Of a stretch of DNA of 64,000 nucleotides, positions 28,556 through 37,306 are shown one piece after another; positions within the stretch are counted from its first letter, which is position 1, and every line of letters begins with the position of its first letter. Made by a program: the position numbers and the translations under genes. The DNA is from Reyranella massiliensis 521. Its GTDB lineage: Bacteria > Pseudomonadota > Alphaproteobacteria > Reyranellales > Reyranellaceae. The stretch spans positions 4,468,045-4,532,044 of the forward strand of contig NZ_HE997181.1 in the NCBI RefSeq assembly GCF_000312425.1, read 5' to 3'. The notes beneath the pieces were generated by a model. It made no database searches, was not told the origin of the DNA, and was given only the letters and a program-made list of their open reading frames with translations.

Positions 28556-29544
28556 GCGCCGAGAGAGAATCCCTCGCGCAATGGATCGTTGGCGTCGAAG
28601 CGAAACCGGCTCTCGCCGGTGATGTGAGCCTGGCCACCGACCTCGACGATCACGGCCTTGCGCGGGCCAACGGCTGGCGCGTCGCGCACGATGCGGCCGC
28701 TGAAATGGGCGCCGGTGCAGCTCTCGAACAGCCGTTCCTCGCCGGCACGAACCTGCCGCCGCGCCGCCATCAACGCCATGCGCGCGGTGACACCACTGCC
28801 GGTCGGGCTGCGGTCGATCTGGCGGCCGGCGAAGATGCAGACGTTGCGGCTCGCCTGTCCGCTCGCGCCATCGCCGCCATCGGTCAGGATCGTGCCGTAG
28901 AGAAAAGCGAGGTCGGGCTCCGACGGATGCTCGATCGGAATGGCCTTGGCCGCCGCCAAAGCTATCTCCTCGCCAGCATCGACGATGGCCCGCATCGGCG
29001 ACGTCTTGAGATTGAGCCCGATCGAGTCCGCGGCCAAGATCGCGTAGAAAGCGCCGCCATAGGCGATATCGACCGTCACCGGTCCCCAGGTCGCGGTGGG
29101 CGCGATGCGGTCCAGCGCATAGGCGAAGGCCGGCACGCTCTCGAAGCGAACCGTGCCGTCGGCCGCGACGCGCGCCGTAACCAGGCCACAGGGACATTGC
29201 AGGCGCACGATGGTCTCGGGCTCGGTGCGCGCCACGCGGCCGCTTTCGACCGACCAACGCGCCAAAGCGATCGTCGCGTGCCCGCACATGGTGCTGTAGC
29301 CCTCGTTGTGCATGAACAGCACGGCGAGATCGGCCTCCGGATGATCGGGCTCGACGAGCAGGGCGCCGTACATGCCGTCGTGACCACGCGGCTCCAGCAT
29401 CAGGCCGCGCCGCAGATGATCGAAGCACTCCTTCGCCTCGCGCCGCTTGTCGAGCAATGTCTTGCCGGAAAAGACCGGCCAACCGCCGACGATGATGCGC
29501 GTGGGCTCGCCACCCGTGTGCATCTCGACGGTCGAGAGGATCAA
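28552..29544 (-). CDS. Proline racemase family protein, probably trans-3-hydroxy-L-proline dehydratase
   Basis: A 330-residue member of the proline racemase fold. The first catalytic residue is C87 (STMCGHATIAL). The position of the second catalytic Cys is T248 (DRSPTGSG), the Cys/Thr pair that marks trans-3-hydroxy-L-proline dehydratases. The best start is a TTG at 29544 that overlaps the acyl-CoA dehydrogenase stop (TTGA) and gives the expected short N-terminus before EMHTGGEP. It would make pyrroline-2-carboxylate. It is cotranscribed with the upstream dehydrogenase. Confidence 0.85.
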   Translation of the reverse strand: MILSTVEMHTGGEPTRIIVGGWPVFSGKTLLDKRREAKECFDHLRRGLMLEPRGHDGMYGALLVEPDHPEADLAVLFMHNEGYSTMCGHATIALARWSVESGRVARTEPETIVRLQCPCGLVTARVAADGTVRFESVPAFAYALDRIAPTATWGPVTVDIAYGGAFYAILAADSIGLNLKTSPMRAIVDAGEEIALAAAKAIPIEHPSEPDLAFLYGTILTDGGDGASGQASRNVCIFAGRQIDRSPTGSGVTARMALMAARRQVRAGEERLFESCTGAHFSGRIVRDAPAVGPRKAVIVEVGGQAHITGESRFRFDANDPLREGFSLGA

Positions 29545-30710
29545 GCGCCCGCCTCTTTGGCGGCTCCGAACACCGGGCCGAGGCCAGCGCCGATGCGCTC
29601 GTTCATCATCTCGATCGAGCCGTCGGTGTAGGCCGCGATCTTGGCGCCCGCGAGATGGCGCGCCAGCGGATAGTCGGCACGCAGGCCATTGGCACCCATC
29701 GCCTGGATACAATCGGCAATACGCTGGACCGCCATGTCGGTGGCGAACTTCTTGGCATAGGCCGCCGGCAGAACGGCATCGGCGCCCTCGTCGATCAGGC
29801 GGGCAGCGCGATAGGTGAGAAGCCGGGCGGCTTCGAGATCGGTCGCCGCATCCACGAGCTTCCAGCGCACGCCCTGATGCTCCAGCACCGGCTGGCCAAA
29901 GGTCTTGCGCTGCTGCGTGTAGCGCACCGCCGTTTCGAGCGAGGCCTGCAGCATGCCGCAGCACATGGCGGCGACGTAGGCGCGCGCACCGTTGATGCCG
30001 GCAAGGGCGGCCTTGAAGGCCTGACCCGGCGGATGCAGCACCGCCTCGTCCGGTGCGATGTAATCGACCAGCCGGAAACCGCCGACGCCGATGGCGTGGC
30101 CGCCGTGCAGCTCGAACGGCTTTTCGCGATGGAAGCCCGGCCGTTCCGCTTCGATGGCGAAGCAGGCGATGCCGCGATAGCCCTTCGCCTTGTCTGTCTG
30201 CGCGTAGGCGACCGAGAGGCCCGCGACCGCCGCGTTGGTGATCCAGGCCTTGGCGCCGTTCAGCTTCCAGCCGCCGTCCACGCGGACGGCTTCCATTTCC
30301 AGCCCGCCGAAATCGCTGCCGACGCCGGGTTCGCTGAGGCCGGCGCAACCAATCAGGTCGCCGGTCAGCATGCTCGGCAGCAGGCGCGCGACATGCGCCG
30401 GCTGGCCATCGCGCGCGAAACGCGCGCAGGCATTGTGATGATTGATCATCGCGAAGGCGAAGGCGAAGTCGGCCTTGGCGATCTCCTCGAAGGCCCGCAG
30501 CTTGCAGGAGAAGGACAGTCCCTGCCCGCCATGCTTCTTGGCCAGCTCGATGGTGTTGAAGCCCTGCGCACAGCCCGCCTTGATCGTCTCCAGCGGATAG
30601 TGCCGGTCCCACTCCCAGCGGGCGGCGTTCGGGGCGACCTGCTCTTCGGCAAAGGCCCGGGCGCGCGCCACGACGGCGCGCTCTTCGACAGTCAGGATCT
30701 CGTCCAGCAT
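29541..30710 (-). CDS. Acyl-CoA dehydrogenase family protein
   Basis: A 389-residue flavoprotein with all three ACAD domains: helical N-terminus, middle beta domain (GCAGLSEPGVGSDFGGLEM, KAWITNA), and C-terminal helices (QQRKTFGQPVLEHQGVRWKL, GANGLRADYPL). The usual catalytic YEGT motif reads YTDGS at 361-365, so the base is altered or lies elsewhere. Substrate unknown. The ATG at 30710 is used; a GTG at 30725 with AAGG upstream is also plausible. Longer readings run through the tRNA-Gly gene and are artefacts. Confidence 0.88.
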   Translation of the reverse strand: MLDEILTVEERAVVARARAFAEEQVAPNAARWEWDRHYPLETIKAGCAQGFNTIELAKKHGGQGLSFSCKLRAFEEIAKADFAFAFAMINHHNACARFARDGQPAHVARLLPSMLTGDLIGCAGLSEPGVGSDFGGLEMEAVRVDGGWKLNGAKAWITNAAVAGLSVAYAQTDKAKGYRGIACFAIEAERPGFHREKPFELHGGHAIGVGGFRLVDYIAPDEAVLHPPGQAFKAALAGINGARAYVAAMCCGMLQASLETAVRYTQQRKTFGQPVLEHQGVRWKLVDAATDLEAARLLTYRAARLIDEGADAVLPAAYAKKFATDMAVQRIADCIQAMGANGLRADYPLARHLAGAKIAAYTDGSIEMMNERIGAGLGPVFGAAKEAGA

Positions 30711-30767
30711 CGGCTTGAGATACACGATTGGACCTTGAGCGCAACCGCAGGCTAGAATGCCGTCAGC

Positions 30768-30842
<75 letters not shown>

Positions 30843-30886
30843 AAAAAACTTCGCCAAAGATTCTCAAGGCAGGAAGCGTCGGCATC

Positions 30887-32242
30887 ATGGGGTCGGTAAT
30901 TTCGCCACCAGACGAGTCGATTCCAGTTCCCGACGGCGGTGACGTCGAATTCGACGGCCCGCGCTTTACCGCCTACTGGCGGCAGCTCGCCGGCAAACTC
31001 GCCCAGCTCCCGCCCAAGCCGCAACGCGACGACAAGGCCTATGCCGAGGCGGAGGCGCTAAAGCAGGCGGCGCGCGACGCCCGGTTCGCCTTCCTGCGCC
31101 GCTATGCCGTTTCGATCTACGACAGACTGACCGCCAACCGGACCAAGTTCGTGCGCATCGAGCGGCTGGTCTACGACGCGGCCGATCTGGTGCCGGGCCT
31201 CGCCCCGACCCGCACCGAGGTCGCCGCCGAAGCCGAGCTGCGCCAGTCCGAAAAGGAAGGCGTCGAGATCGACCAGGGCATCCTCTGCAATCAGTTCCTG
31301 GCGGATCCCGGCTGCGGCATGCACCTCTGCCACGCCATGCTGCTGCCACGCGAGGAATCGGCGGACGCCCTCGCCAAGTTCCAGCGCGACGGCCGGCTCG
31401 ACCTCGGCTTTGCGAAGGTCGAACGCCAGGGCAAGGCGGCCGTGCTGCTGCTGGCCAACCGCCGCTTCCTCAATTCCGAGGACAATTCGACCCAGACTGC
31501 GACCGAGATCGGCGCCGATGTCTGCATTCTCGACCGGCAGAGCGAGGTCGCGGTCCTGCGCGGCGACGTCGTACCGGAAGGCAAGTACGCCGGCCGCCGG
31601 GTCTACAATGCCGGCATCAACCTCACGCACCTCTACTACGGCAAGATTCCGTTCCTCTGGTTCCTGGTCCGCGATCTGGGCTTCGTGAACAAGATGTTCC
31701 GCGGCCTCGCCCGGCCCGACGTCTCGCCCGACGAAGTCGCCGGCGATTCGATCGAGAAGCTATGGATATCGGCGGTCGAGACCTTCGCCATCGGCGGCGG
31801 CTGCCAGATTCTGCTGGCGACCGATTTCAACATCGCCGGCCGCGATGCCTACATGACCCTGCCCGCGCGCAAGGAAGGCATCATCCCGGCAATGGCAAAC
31901 CTACGGATGGCGCGTTTCGTCGGCGATCGCCTCACCCGCCAGGCGATCATGTACGAGCGTCGCATCGACTGCGATTCCGATGTCGGCCGAATGATCTGCG
32001 ACGAGGTCGTGGCCCCGGCCGATATCGATGCCACGATCATCAAAGTCATCGATCGGCTGACCGGATCGGGTGCCGTCGGCGCCATCGGCAACCGCCGCGC
32101 CCTGCGTCTCTCGGCGGAACCGCTCGATCTCTTCCGCCGCTACGCCGCGCTCTATGCCCGCGAGCAGGCCTACTGCCATTTCAGCCCGGCGCTGATCTCG
32201 AACCTCGAACAGTACTGGAACGCCCAGAGCAGACGGGCCTGA
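30887..32242 (+). CDS. DpgC-like (3,5-dihydroxyphenyl)acetyl-CoA 1,2-dioxygenase / crotonase-fold protein
   Basis: A 451-residue protein, much longer than ordinary enoyl-CoA hydratases. An extra helical N-terminal region (about 1-175) precedes a crotonase core. Segments LNSEDN (195-200), YAGRRVYNAGINLTHLYYGK (234-253) and FAIGGGCQILLATDFNIAG (300-318) recall DpgC, which uses no metal or cofactor to oxygenate an aryl-acetyl-CoA in glycopeptide-antibiotic pathways. E198 may match the DpgC active-site Glu. No other Dpg genes are present, so the substrate is open. An atypical hydratase is the alternative. Confidence 0.75.
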   Translation: MGSVISPPDESIPVPDGGDVEFDGPRFTAYWRQLAGKLAQLPPKPQRDDKAYAEAEALKQAARDARFAFLRRYAVSIYDRLTANRTKFVRIERLVYDAADLVPGLAPTRTEVAAEAELRQSEKEGVEIDQGILCNQFLADPGCGMHLCHAMLLPREESADALAKFQRDGRLDLGFAKVERQGKAAVLLLANRRFLNSEDNSTQTATEIGADVCILDRQSEVAVLRGDVVPEGKYAGRRVYNAGINLTHLYYGKIPFLWFLVRDLGFVNKMFRGLARPDVSPDEVAGDSIEKLWISAVETFAIGGGCQILLATDFNIAGRDAYMTLPARKEGIIPAMANLRMARFVGDRLTRQAIMYERRIDCDSDVGRMICDEVVAPADIDATIIKVIDRLTGSGAVGAIGNRRALRLSAEPLDLFRRYAALYAREQAYCHFSPALISNLEQYWNAQSRRA

Positions 32243-32254
32243 CTCCGGAGCCGA

Positions 32255-32917
32255 TCAACCTCCGGCCATCAGGTCGGCAAGAGTTGGATCGGCGGCGAGT
32301 TCGGACGCCGTTCCGGAGCGCACGATGCGACCGCGGCTCAAGACGAGTCCGCGCTGGGCGACACGAAGCACGAGCCCCGCCCGCTGCTCCGCCACCAGGA
32401 TCGCCATGCCCTCCGCGGCCATGGGACCAAGCCGGCCGAGCAGATCGCCGACCACCATCGGCGCGAGACCGAGAGTAGGCTCGTCCAGCAAGAGAAGCCG
32501 CGGCCGGTGCATCAGCGCCCGCGCCAAGGCCAGCATCTGTTGCTGGCCACCCGACAGCAGCCAGGCCCGCGCCTCTGGCCGCTCGCCGAGCATGGGAAAC
32601 ATTGCCAGCATTTCCTCGACGCGACGCCGTCGCTCGGCGGGCACCAGCGACGAAGAGGCTTCGAGGTTCTCGCGCACCGTGAGGCCCGCAAAGACGCGGC
32701 GCCCCTCGGGCACATAGCCAACGCCTGCCAGCACGCGCCGCTCGACCGGCCAGCGCGTCACGTCTCGTCCGAACAAATGAACGGGCCTCGTCGACGGGCG
32801 GAAGCCCAGGATCGATTCGAACAGGCTGGTCTTGCCGGCGCCGTTGCCGCCCAGCAGCGCCACGATATCGCCGGCGGCAAGCGCAAGGCCGCCGACCTGC
32901 AGGACCGGCCTGCTCAT
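32255..32917 (-). CDS. livF: Branched-chain amino-acid type ABC transporter, ATP-binding protein LivF
   Basis: A 220-residue ATPase with Walker A GGNGAGKTS (26-34), signature LLSGGQQQ, and Walker B LLLLDEP followed by TLGLAP, typical of LivF. The N-terminus is short: between LQV and GDIVALLG about 15 residues are missing, the stretch that normally carries the A-loop aromatic that stacks on adenine. Start ATG 32917 overlaps the LivM-LivG stop as ATGA. An upstream in-frame ATG would lie in the preceding gene and add no family sequence. Confidence 0.88.
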   Translation of the reverse strand: MSRPVLQVGGLALAAGDIVALLGGNGAGKTSLFESILGFRPSTRPVHLFGRDVTRWPVERRVLAGVGYVPEGRRVFAGLTVRENLEASSSLVPAERRRRVEEMLAMFPMLGERPEARAWLLSGGQQQMLALARALMHRPRLLLLDEPTLGLAPMVVGDLLGRLGPMAAEGMAILVAEQRAGLVLRVAQRGLVLSRGRIVRSGTASELAADPTLADLMAGG

Positions 32918-34446
32918 GCCGCGGCCTCTTCGACACCGAGGAAGCTGGCGCGTACCGTGGGATCGGCGCGGACCTCGGCCGGACGGCCGATTGCAATCAC
33001 GGCTCCCCGGTCGAGGCAGATCAAGCGATCGCAAGTCCGCGACAACAGCTCGATGTCGTGATCGACGATCAGCACGCCGCGATCCGCCGCGCGCAGCCGC
33101 GCGATCAAGCTCGCAAGCTCGGCCCGGTCACGGTCCGTAGCGCCTGCGGCCGGCTCGTCGAACAACAGAAACGATGCGCCGGTGGCGATGGCACGCGCGA
33201 TATCGGTGGTACGCGTATCGTCGGCCAATGCGAGGCTCTGGAAGCTGCGACCGACGCCTGAACGCGCGATGGCGTGCGGCGGCAGATGGTCGATGCGGCG
33301 CGCGTCGAGCGTGATCGTGCCGCCGTCGGCACGTTCGAGCCCTCCGATCACGTTCAGGAGCGTCGTCTTGCCCGATCCGTTGGCGCCGATCAGGCCGACG
33401 ACCTCGCCGCGCTCCAGCGCGAAGGAAACACCTTGCAAGGCGGCAACACCGCCGAAGTGCTTGGAAACGCCGTCGAGGACGAGCCGCCGCGGTCCGTCGA
33501 CAGCCTCCAGAGCCACGGGAAGGACTGCCGACGCCGGCAGCAGGGCCCGGACGCCACGCCAGCGATCGATCAGAGCCGCCAACCCTTCGGGCGCCCACAA
33601 CACGACCAGCAGCGTCGCCGCAGCGTAGGCAAGCAGCCACGCCCCCTGCAGGTCGCGCAGAAGTTCGGGCAGGCAAACGGCGATCGCGGCCCCCAGGACG
33701 GCGCCCATCGCATGACGCGCCCCGCCTAGAACCACGGAGGTAAGACAGAGGACCATGACGGAGAAGCCGGTTACATCCGGCGACACGACGCCGCTCAGGG
33801 TTGCCGAGAAGGCGCCAGCCAGTCCTGCCAGGGCACTACCCGCCACAAACGCCTTGAGACGCCAGCGGCCACCGTCGATGCCACTGGTGGCAGCCACCAT
33901 CGGTGCTTCACGCAACAGCCGGGCCTGTTCGCCGATCGGCCCGGAGAAAAGGCGGGCCTGCACGAGGATGACGGCGATCAGGCAAAGCCAAACGGCAACG
34001 AGGAGGACCGGCCCGCGCGGCAGCGACGCCGTGAACCCAACCAGCCCGTTGGCGCCGCCGGTCAGGCTCTCGGCATGAACCGCCGCCAGATGGATCAACG
34101 ACGCAAGCGCAAGCGTCGCCAGCGCGAAGTAGTGCGACTGCAGGCGCAACATCGGCCCCGCGACGATCGCTGCCGGCAGCGCGGCCGCCAGCATCGCCAG
34201 AGGCAACGACAGGAGCCCCAGAGCCGGCGCGGTCAAGGCAACAGCGTAGGCACCAACGCCGAACAGCGCGCCCTGCGCCAGATTGAGCGCACCGAGCTGT
34301 CCAAAGACGAGCTGATAGCCGACGCCCATCAAGCCGTAGATACCAACCAGGATCGCCATGCGCTGGCCGAACGGCGGCAACAGGAGCAGCGCCATTGTCG
34401 GCACCAGGACAAGGATGGCGAGCCAGAACCTGCCCAGCGGTCGCAT
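32914..34446 (-). CDS. Fused LivM permease - LivG ATPase, ATPase part lacking the signature motif
   Basis: A 510-residue fusion. Residues 1-300 form a LivM-type permease (VFGQLGALNLAQGALFGVGAYA; GARHAMGAVLGA). Residues 320-508 are a LivG-type ATPase with Walker A GANGSGKTT (354-362), Q403, Walker B FLLFDEP (426-432) and H-loop H463. Only 27 residues separate Q403 from D430, where LivG normally has about 80. The helical subdomain and LSGGQ-type signature are gone, with the reading frame kept. Paired with LivF, one ATP site would be degenerate. Fusion of LivM and LivG itself is known; the deletion is unusual. Confidence 0.85.
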   Translation of the reverse strand: MRPLGRFWLAILVLVPTMALLLLPPFGQRMAILVGIYGLMGVGYQLVFGQLGALNLAQGALFGVGAYAVALTAPALGLLSLPLAMLAAALPAAIVAGPMLRLQSHYFALATLALASLIHLAAVHAESLTGGANGLVGFTASLPRGPVLLVAVWLCLIAVILVQARLFSGPIGEQARLLREAPMVAATSGIDGGRWRLKAFVAGSALAGLAGAFSATLSGVVSPDVTGFSVMVLCLTSVVLGGARHAMGAVLGAAIAVCLPELLRDLQGAWLLAYAAATLLVVLWAPEGLAALIDRWRGVRALLPASAVLPVALEAVDGPRRLVLDGVSKHFGGVAALQGVSFALERGEVVGLIGANGSGKTTLLNVIGGLERADGGTITLDARRIDHLPPHAIARSGVGRSFQSLALADDTRTTDIARAIATGASFLLFDEPAAGATDRDRAELASLIARLRAADRGVLIVDHDIELLSRTCDRLICLDRGAVIAIGRPAEVRADPTVRASFLGVEEAAA

Positions 34447-34460
34447 CTCAGAGACCTGCC

Positions 34461-35291
34461 TCAGGCACGTCGGCCAACCGGCTCGCCGAACAAGCCCTGC
34501 GGACGCAGGACCAGCACCGCGAGCACGGCAAGATAGAGCGCCGCTGACGCCCAGGCATCGCCCACGGCCGCGGATACGAAAGTCTCGAACAGGCCGATGC
34601 CCAGCGCGCCGAGCAGCGCTCCCGGCACACTGCCCCAGCCACCGATTGCGACGGCGATATAGGCCTTGAGCATGTGGCCGGCACCCTGGGTCGGCGCCAC
34701 GAGGAACTGGTGGCCGAGCAGAAAACCCGCGATGCCGGCCAAGGCGCCGGCCAGCGCCAACGACAGGACGACATAGCGCGCGACGGGAATGCCCACGGCC
34801 CGCGCCATGTGTCGATCGGCGGACACGGCACGCATGCGCCGCCCGGTCTGCGTACGCTCCAGCAGGAACCACACCGCGGCGACCAGAATCATGCCGACAA
34901 CGACGATGGCGAGCGGTTGCCGGCCGAGGACGACACCGCCGATCTCGACAGCACCGGCGCCGAGCAATGGCGGCGCGGTGCGCGGCGCAGCCCCCATGGT
35001 GACGGTGAGACCCTGTTCGATCATCGCGGCAAGCGCGATGGTGGCGACGAACGTCGCTTCAGGTGGGCGAGCGGCCAGCGGCAGGATCGCGATCCGTGCC
35101 GCAGCAATGCCGGCGACACCGAGCGCCAGCGCCACGAGCGGCAGCAGCAACACCCCAGGCAGCCCGGTCCACAAGCCCGCGACGACGGCCGCCGCGCCGC
35201 CCAGCACAACCAGATCGCCATGAGCGAAGTTGACGGCGCCGACGGCGTTGAGAGCAAGGACGAAGCCCAGCGCAATCAGAGCGTAGGCCAT
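34461..35291 (-). CDS. livH: Branched-chain amino-acid type ABC transporter permease LivH
   Basis: At least 276 residues, with about eight helices. LivH hallmarks are ALNAVGAVNFAHGDLVVLGG at the start and AIGGWGSVPGALLGALGIGLFE later. The ATG at 35291 cuts into the first helix. Extending to a CTG at 35333, which overlaps the regA stop as CTGA, adds LITAQLLLNALALG and gives the normal 290 residues, so a non-standard start there is plausible. It is probably translationally coupled to regA. Confidence 0.88.
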   Translation of the reverse strand: MAYALIALGFVLALNAVGAVNFAHGDLVVLGGAAAVVAGLWTGLPGVLLLPLVALALGVAGIAAARIAILPLAARPPEATFVATIALAAMIEQGLTVTMGAAPRTAPPLLGAGAVEIGGVVLGRQPLAIVVVGMILVAAVWFLLERTQTGRRMRAVSADRHMARAVGIPVARYVVLSLALAGALAGIAGFLLGHQFLVAPTQGAGHMLKAYIAVAIGGWGSVPGALLGALGIGLFETFVSAAVGDAWASAALYLAVLAVLVLRPQGLFGEPVGRRA

Positions 35292-35329
35292 GCCCAACGC
35301 CAGGGCGTTGAGCAGAAGCTGGGCGGTGA

Positions 35330-35920
35330 TCAGTGTTCGCGGGGGGCGTGCTTGCCCAGGATCCGCTGCAGCGTACGCCGATGCATGTTGAGACGGCGCG
35401 CCGTCTCCGAGACGTTGCGATCGCACTGCTCGAACACGCGCTGGATATGCTCCCAGCGAACGCGGTCGGCCGACATGGGATTGCTGGGTGGCGGCGGCAG
35501 CTTGCGGCCATGCGCCGTCAACGCCTGCTCGATCGCATCGGCATCGGCGGGCTTGGCGAGATAGTCGACCGCGCCTTCCTTCACGGCGGCGACGGCGGTG
35601 GCAATGTTGCCGTAACCTGTCAGCACGACGATGCGGATATCGGGCCGTGCCTGACGCAACGGGCCGACCAGCTCGAGCCCGTTGCCGTCGCCGAGACGCA
35701 GATCGAGCACGGCGAAAGCAGGCGGGCGGGCCGTCTGTGCCAGCGCCTCGGCAACCGAGCCGACGGCAGTCACGATAAAACCGCGCTGCTCGAGGGCCCG
35801 GGCAATGCGGTTGCGGAACGCCGCATCGTCGTCCGCGATCAGCAAGGTACGGTCCTTGTTGCTCGTCGCGCCGGCGATGACGGGCGACACGGGGCGGTTG
35901 CCACCGGTGTCCTGGGTCAT
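35330..35920 (-). CDS. regA: Redox response regulator RegA/ActR/PrrA
   Basis: A 196-residue response regulator. The receiver domain has acidic residues D30-D32 (IADDD), phospho-acceptor D73 (VLDLRLGDG) and K in LAKPAD. The C-terminal Fis-type helix-turn-helix NVSETARRLNMHRRTLQRIL is the nearly invariant DNA-reading helix of RegA/PrrA/ActR. Known family members control photosynthesis, respiration, nitrogen or carbon fixation by redox state. It lies 23 bases after its kinase gene and directly before the liv transporter genes. Confidence 0.95.
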   Translation of the reverse strand: MTQDTGGNRPVSPVIAGATSNKDRTLLIADDDAAFRNRIARALEQRGFIVTAVGSVAEALAQTARPPAFAVLDLRLGDGNGLELVGPLRQARPDIRIVVLTGYGNIATAVAAVKEGAVDYLAKPADADAIEQALTAHGRKLPPPPSNPMSADRVRWEHIQRVFEQCDRNVSETARRLNMHRRTLQRILGKHAPREH

Positions 35921-35943
35921 GGGGACTCCTTCGACATCGGCCG

Positions 35944-37302
35944 CTATGTAGCCTTGAAGACGGGGTTTGACCAGCGCACGGAGACTGCGGCGCCAACCGC
36001 ACCAGCCCTGCGATTTCCGAAGGCGACGCTGGCGCCGGTGCGCTCCAGCAGCGTTTTGGCAATGAAAACGCCCAATCCCATGTGGCCTTCCTCACCCTGA
36101 CGGGTCGAAATGAAAGGAGTGCCGAGCTCGTCCAGCAGCGCCTCGGAGAAGCCCGGCCCGTCGTCGCTGACCTCGACTTCGGCCCATTCGGTCGTCCAGC
36201 GCGTGGAAATTAGCACCTCGTGCCGGGCGAACGACACGGCGTTCTGCACGATGTTTCCAATTCCCTGCATAATTTCCGGGCTGCGCACCTGAATTGGTGC
36301 CGTAGTGGGCAATCCTTCACCGGATGGCCCCGATTCGAAGGTGATCTTTATCCCCTCGCGCTGATAATTCTGAGCTGCCGCCTCGATCAGTGCCGGGAGC
36401 GGCACCAGCGTATAGGCATCGGAGACGTCGCCGGCCGGATCGACCGAGAGACGGGCCAGGATCGACCGGCAGCGATCGGACTCGGCAGCGAGAAGCTCGA
36501 TGTCTTCGCGCAATGGATCGTCGCTGTCGATTTCGCGCTGCATCTCCTTGGCTACGACGGCAATGGTCGAGAGCGGCGAGCCAAGCTCGTGCGCGGCCGC
36601 TGCAGCCAATGCACCCAGCGCCGAGAGCCGCTGTTCGCGCGCGAGTGCGGCCTGGGCCGCGGCCAGCGCATCGGCCATCTGGCGCGCTTCCTCGGCAAGC
36701 CGCCAACCGTAAAGGGTGATCAGCAGGGTGGTGAGCGAAAGGCCGACCCAGACACCGACCTGATAGATCTCCGGCAGATTTGGCGGCGGCCCACTCCAGG
36801 GCAGCGGCTGATTGAACAGCGCGACCACGGCAATGCTCACGATGGTCAGCAGGGTGAGTGCGATGTTGCTCGCGAGCGACAGGATCGTGGCGCCGATCGC
36901 GACGGGCGCCAGGAGCAGCAGCGAAAAAGGATTGATCAGGCCGCCGGTGAGATAGAGCAGCACCGCAAGCTGCAGGATGTCGAAGGCGAGGAAGATCGCG
37001 GCTTCGCGGTCGTCGATGCGCGCCGATGCCGGACGGCCGATGCTGACGGTGAGGTTGAGAAGTGCGGACAGCGCAATCGCGCCACCGACGGCCAGCACCG
37101 GCATGCCGAAGCCCAACCCCCAATGGACCACCGCGGCGGTGAAAGCTTGGCCGGCGACCGCCGCCCAGCGAATCAGCACCAGCGCCCGCAGACGGACGCC
37201 GCCGCGAGGCAATCCACTCACGTCGCTCGACGGCCCGGTGGACAGCCGGGTGACAGCCGGAGGGGCAGCAGGCGGCGAAGCGTTCTCGGCGCGCGCCGCC
37301 AC
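35944..37302 (-). CDS. regB: Redox sensor histidine kinase RegB/PrrB/ActS
   Basis: A 452-residue membrane kinase with six N-terminal helices (about 40-200). The quinone-binding signature GGLINPF is at 120-126. The H-box AAAHELGSPL has H238. C278 (SDRCRSILARLS) matches the redox-active cysteine of RegB. The ATPase domain has DDGPGF and MGLGVFIAKTLLERTGA. All three sensing features (quinone site, cysteine, H-box) are intact. The gene starts 4 bases after the nudix stop. Confidence 0.95.
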   Translation of the reverse strand: MAARAENASPPAAPPAVTRLSTGPSSDVSGLPRGGVRLRALVLIRWAAVAGQAFTAAVVHWGLGFGMPVLAVGGAIALSALLNLTVSIGRPASARIDDREAAIFLAFDILQLAVLLYLTGGLINPFSLLLLAPVAIGATILSLASNIALTLLTIVSIAVVALFNQPLPWSGPPPNLPEIYQVGVWVGLSLTTLLITLYGWRLAEEARQMADALAAAQAALAREQRLSALGALAAAAAHELGSPLSTIAVVAKEMQREIDSDDPLREDIELLAAESDRCRSILARLSVDPAGDVSDAYTLVPLPALIEAAAQNYQREGIKITFESGPSGEGLPTTAPIQVRSPEIMQGIGNIVQNAVSFARHEVLISTRWTTEWAEVEVSDDGPGFSEALLDELGTPFISTRQGEEGHMGLGVFIAKTLLERTGASVAFGNRRAGAVGAAVSVRWSNPVFKAT

Positions 37303-37306
37303 GTCG

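Noticed and set aside
27509-29482. A 657-codon minus-strand open frame
   Set aside because: It is opposite to the metC-like gene and out of frame with the dehydratase gene. No motif is visible, and the real genes on both sides are strongly supported.
28552-30744. Apparent 730-residue fusion of an unknown N-terminus with the proline-racemase-like protein
   Set aside because: The N-terminal 400 codons are the acyl-CoA dehydrogenase gene read in another frame. The real start is the TTG at 29544.
34461-36095. Apparent fusion of a regulator-like region with LivH
   Set aside because: The first half is regA read in a shifted frame. The regA product is complete in its own frame and ends at 35330.
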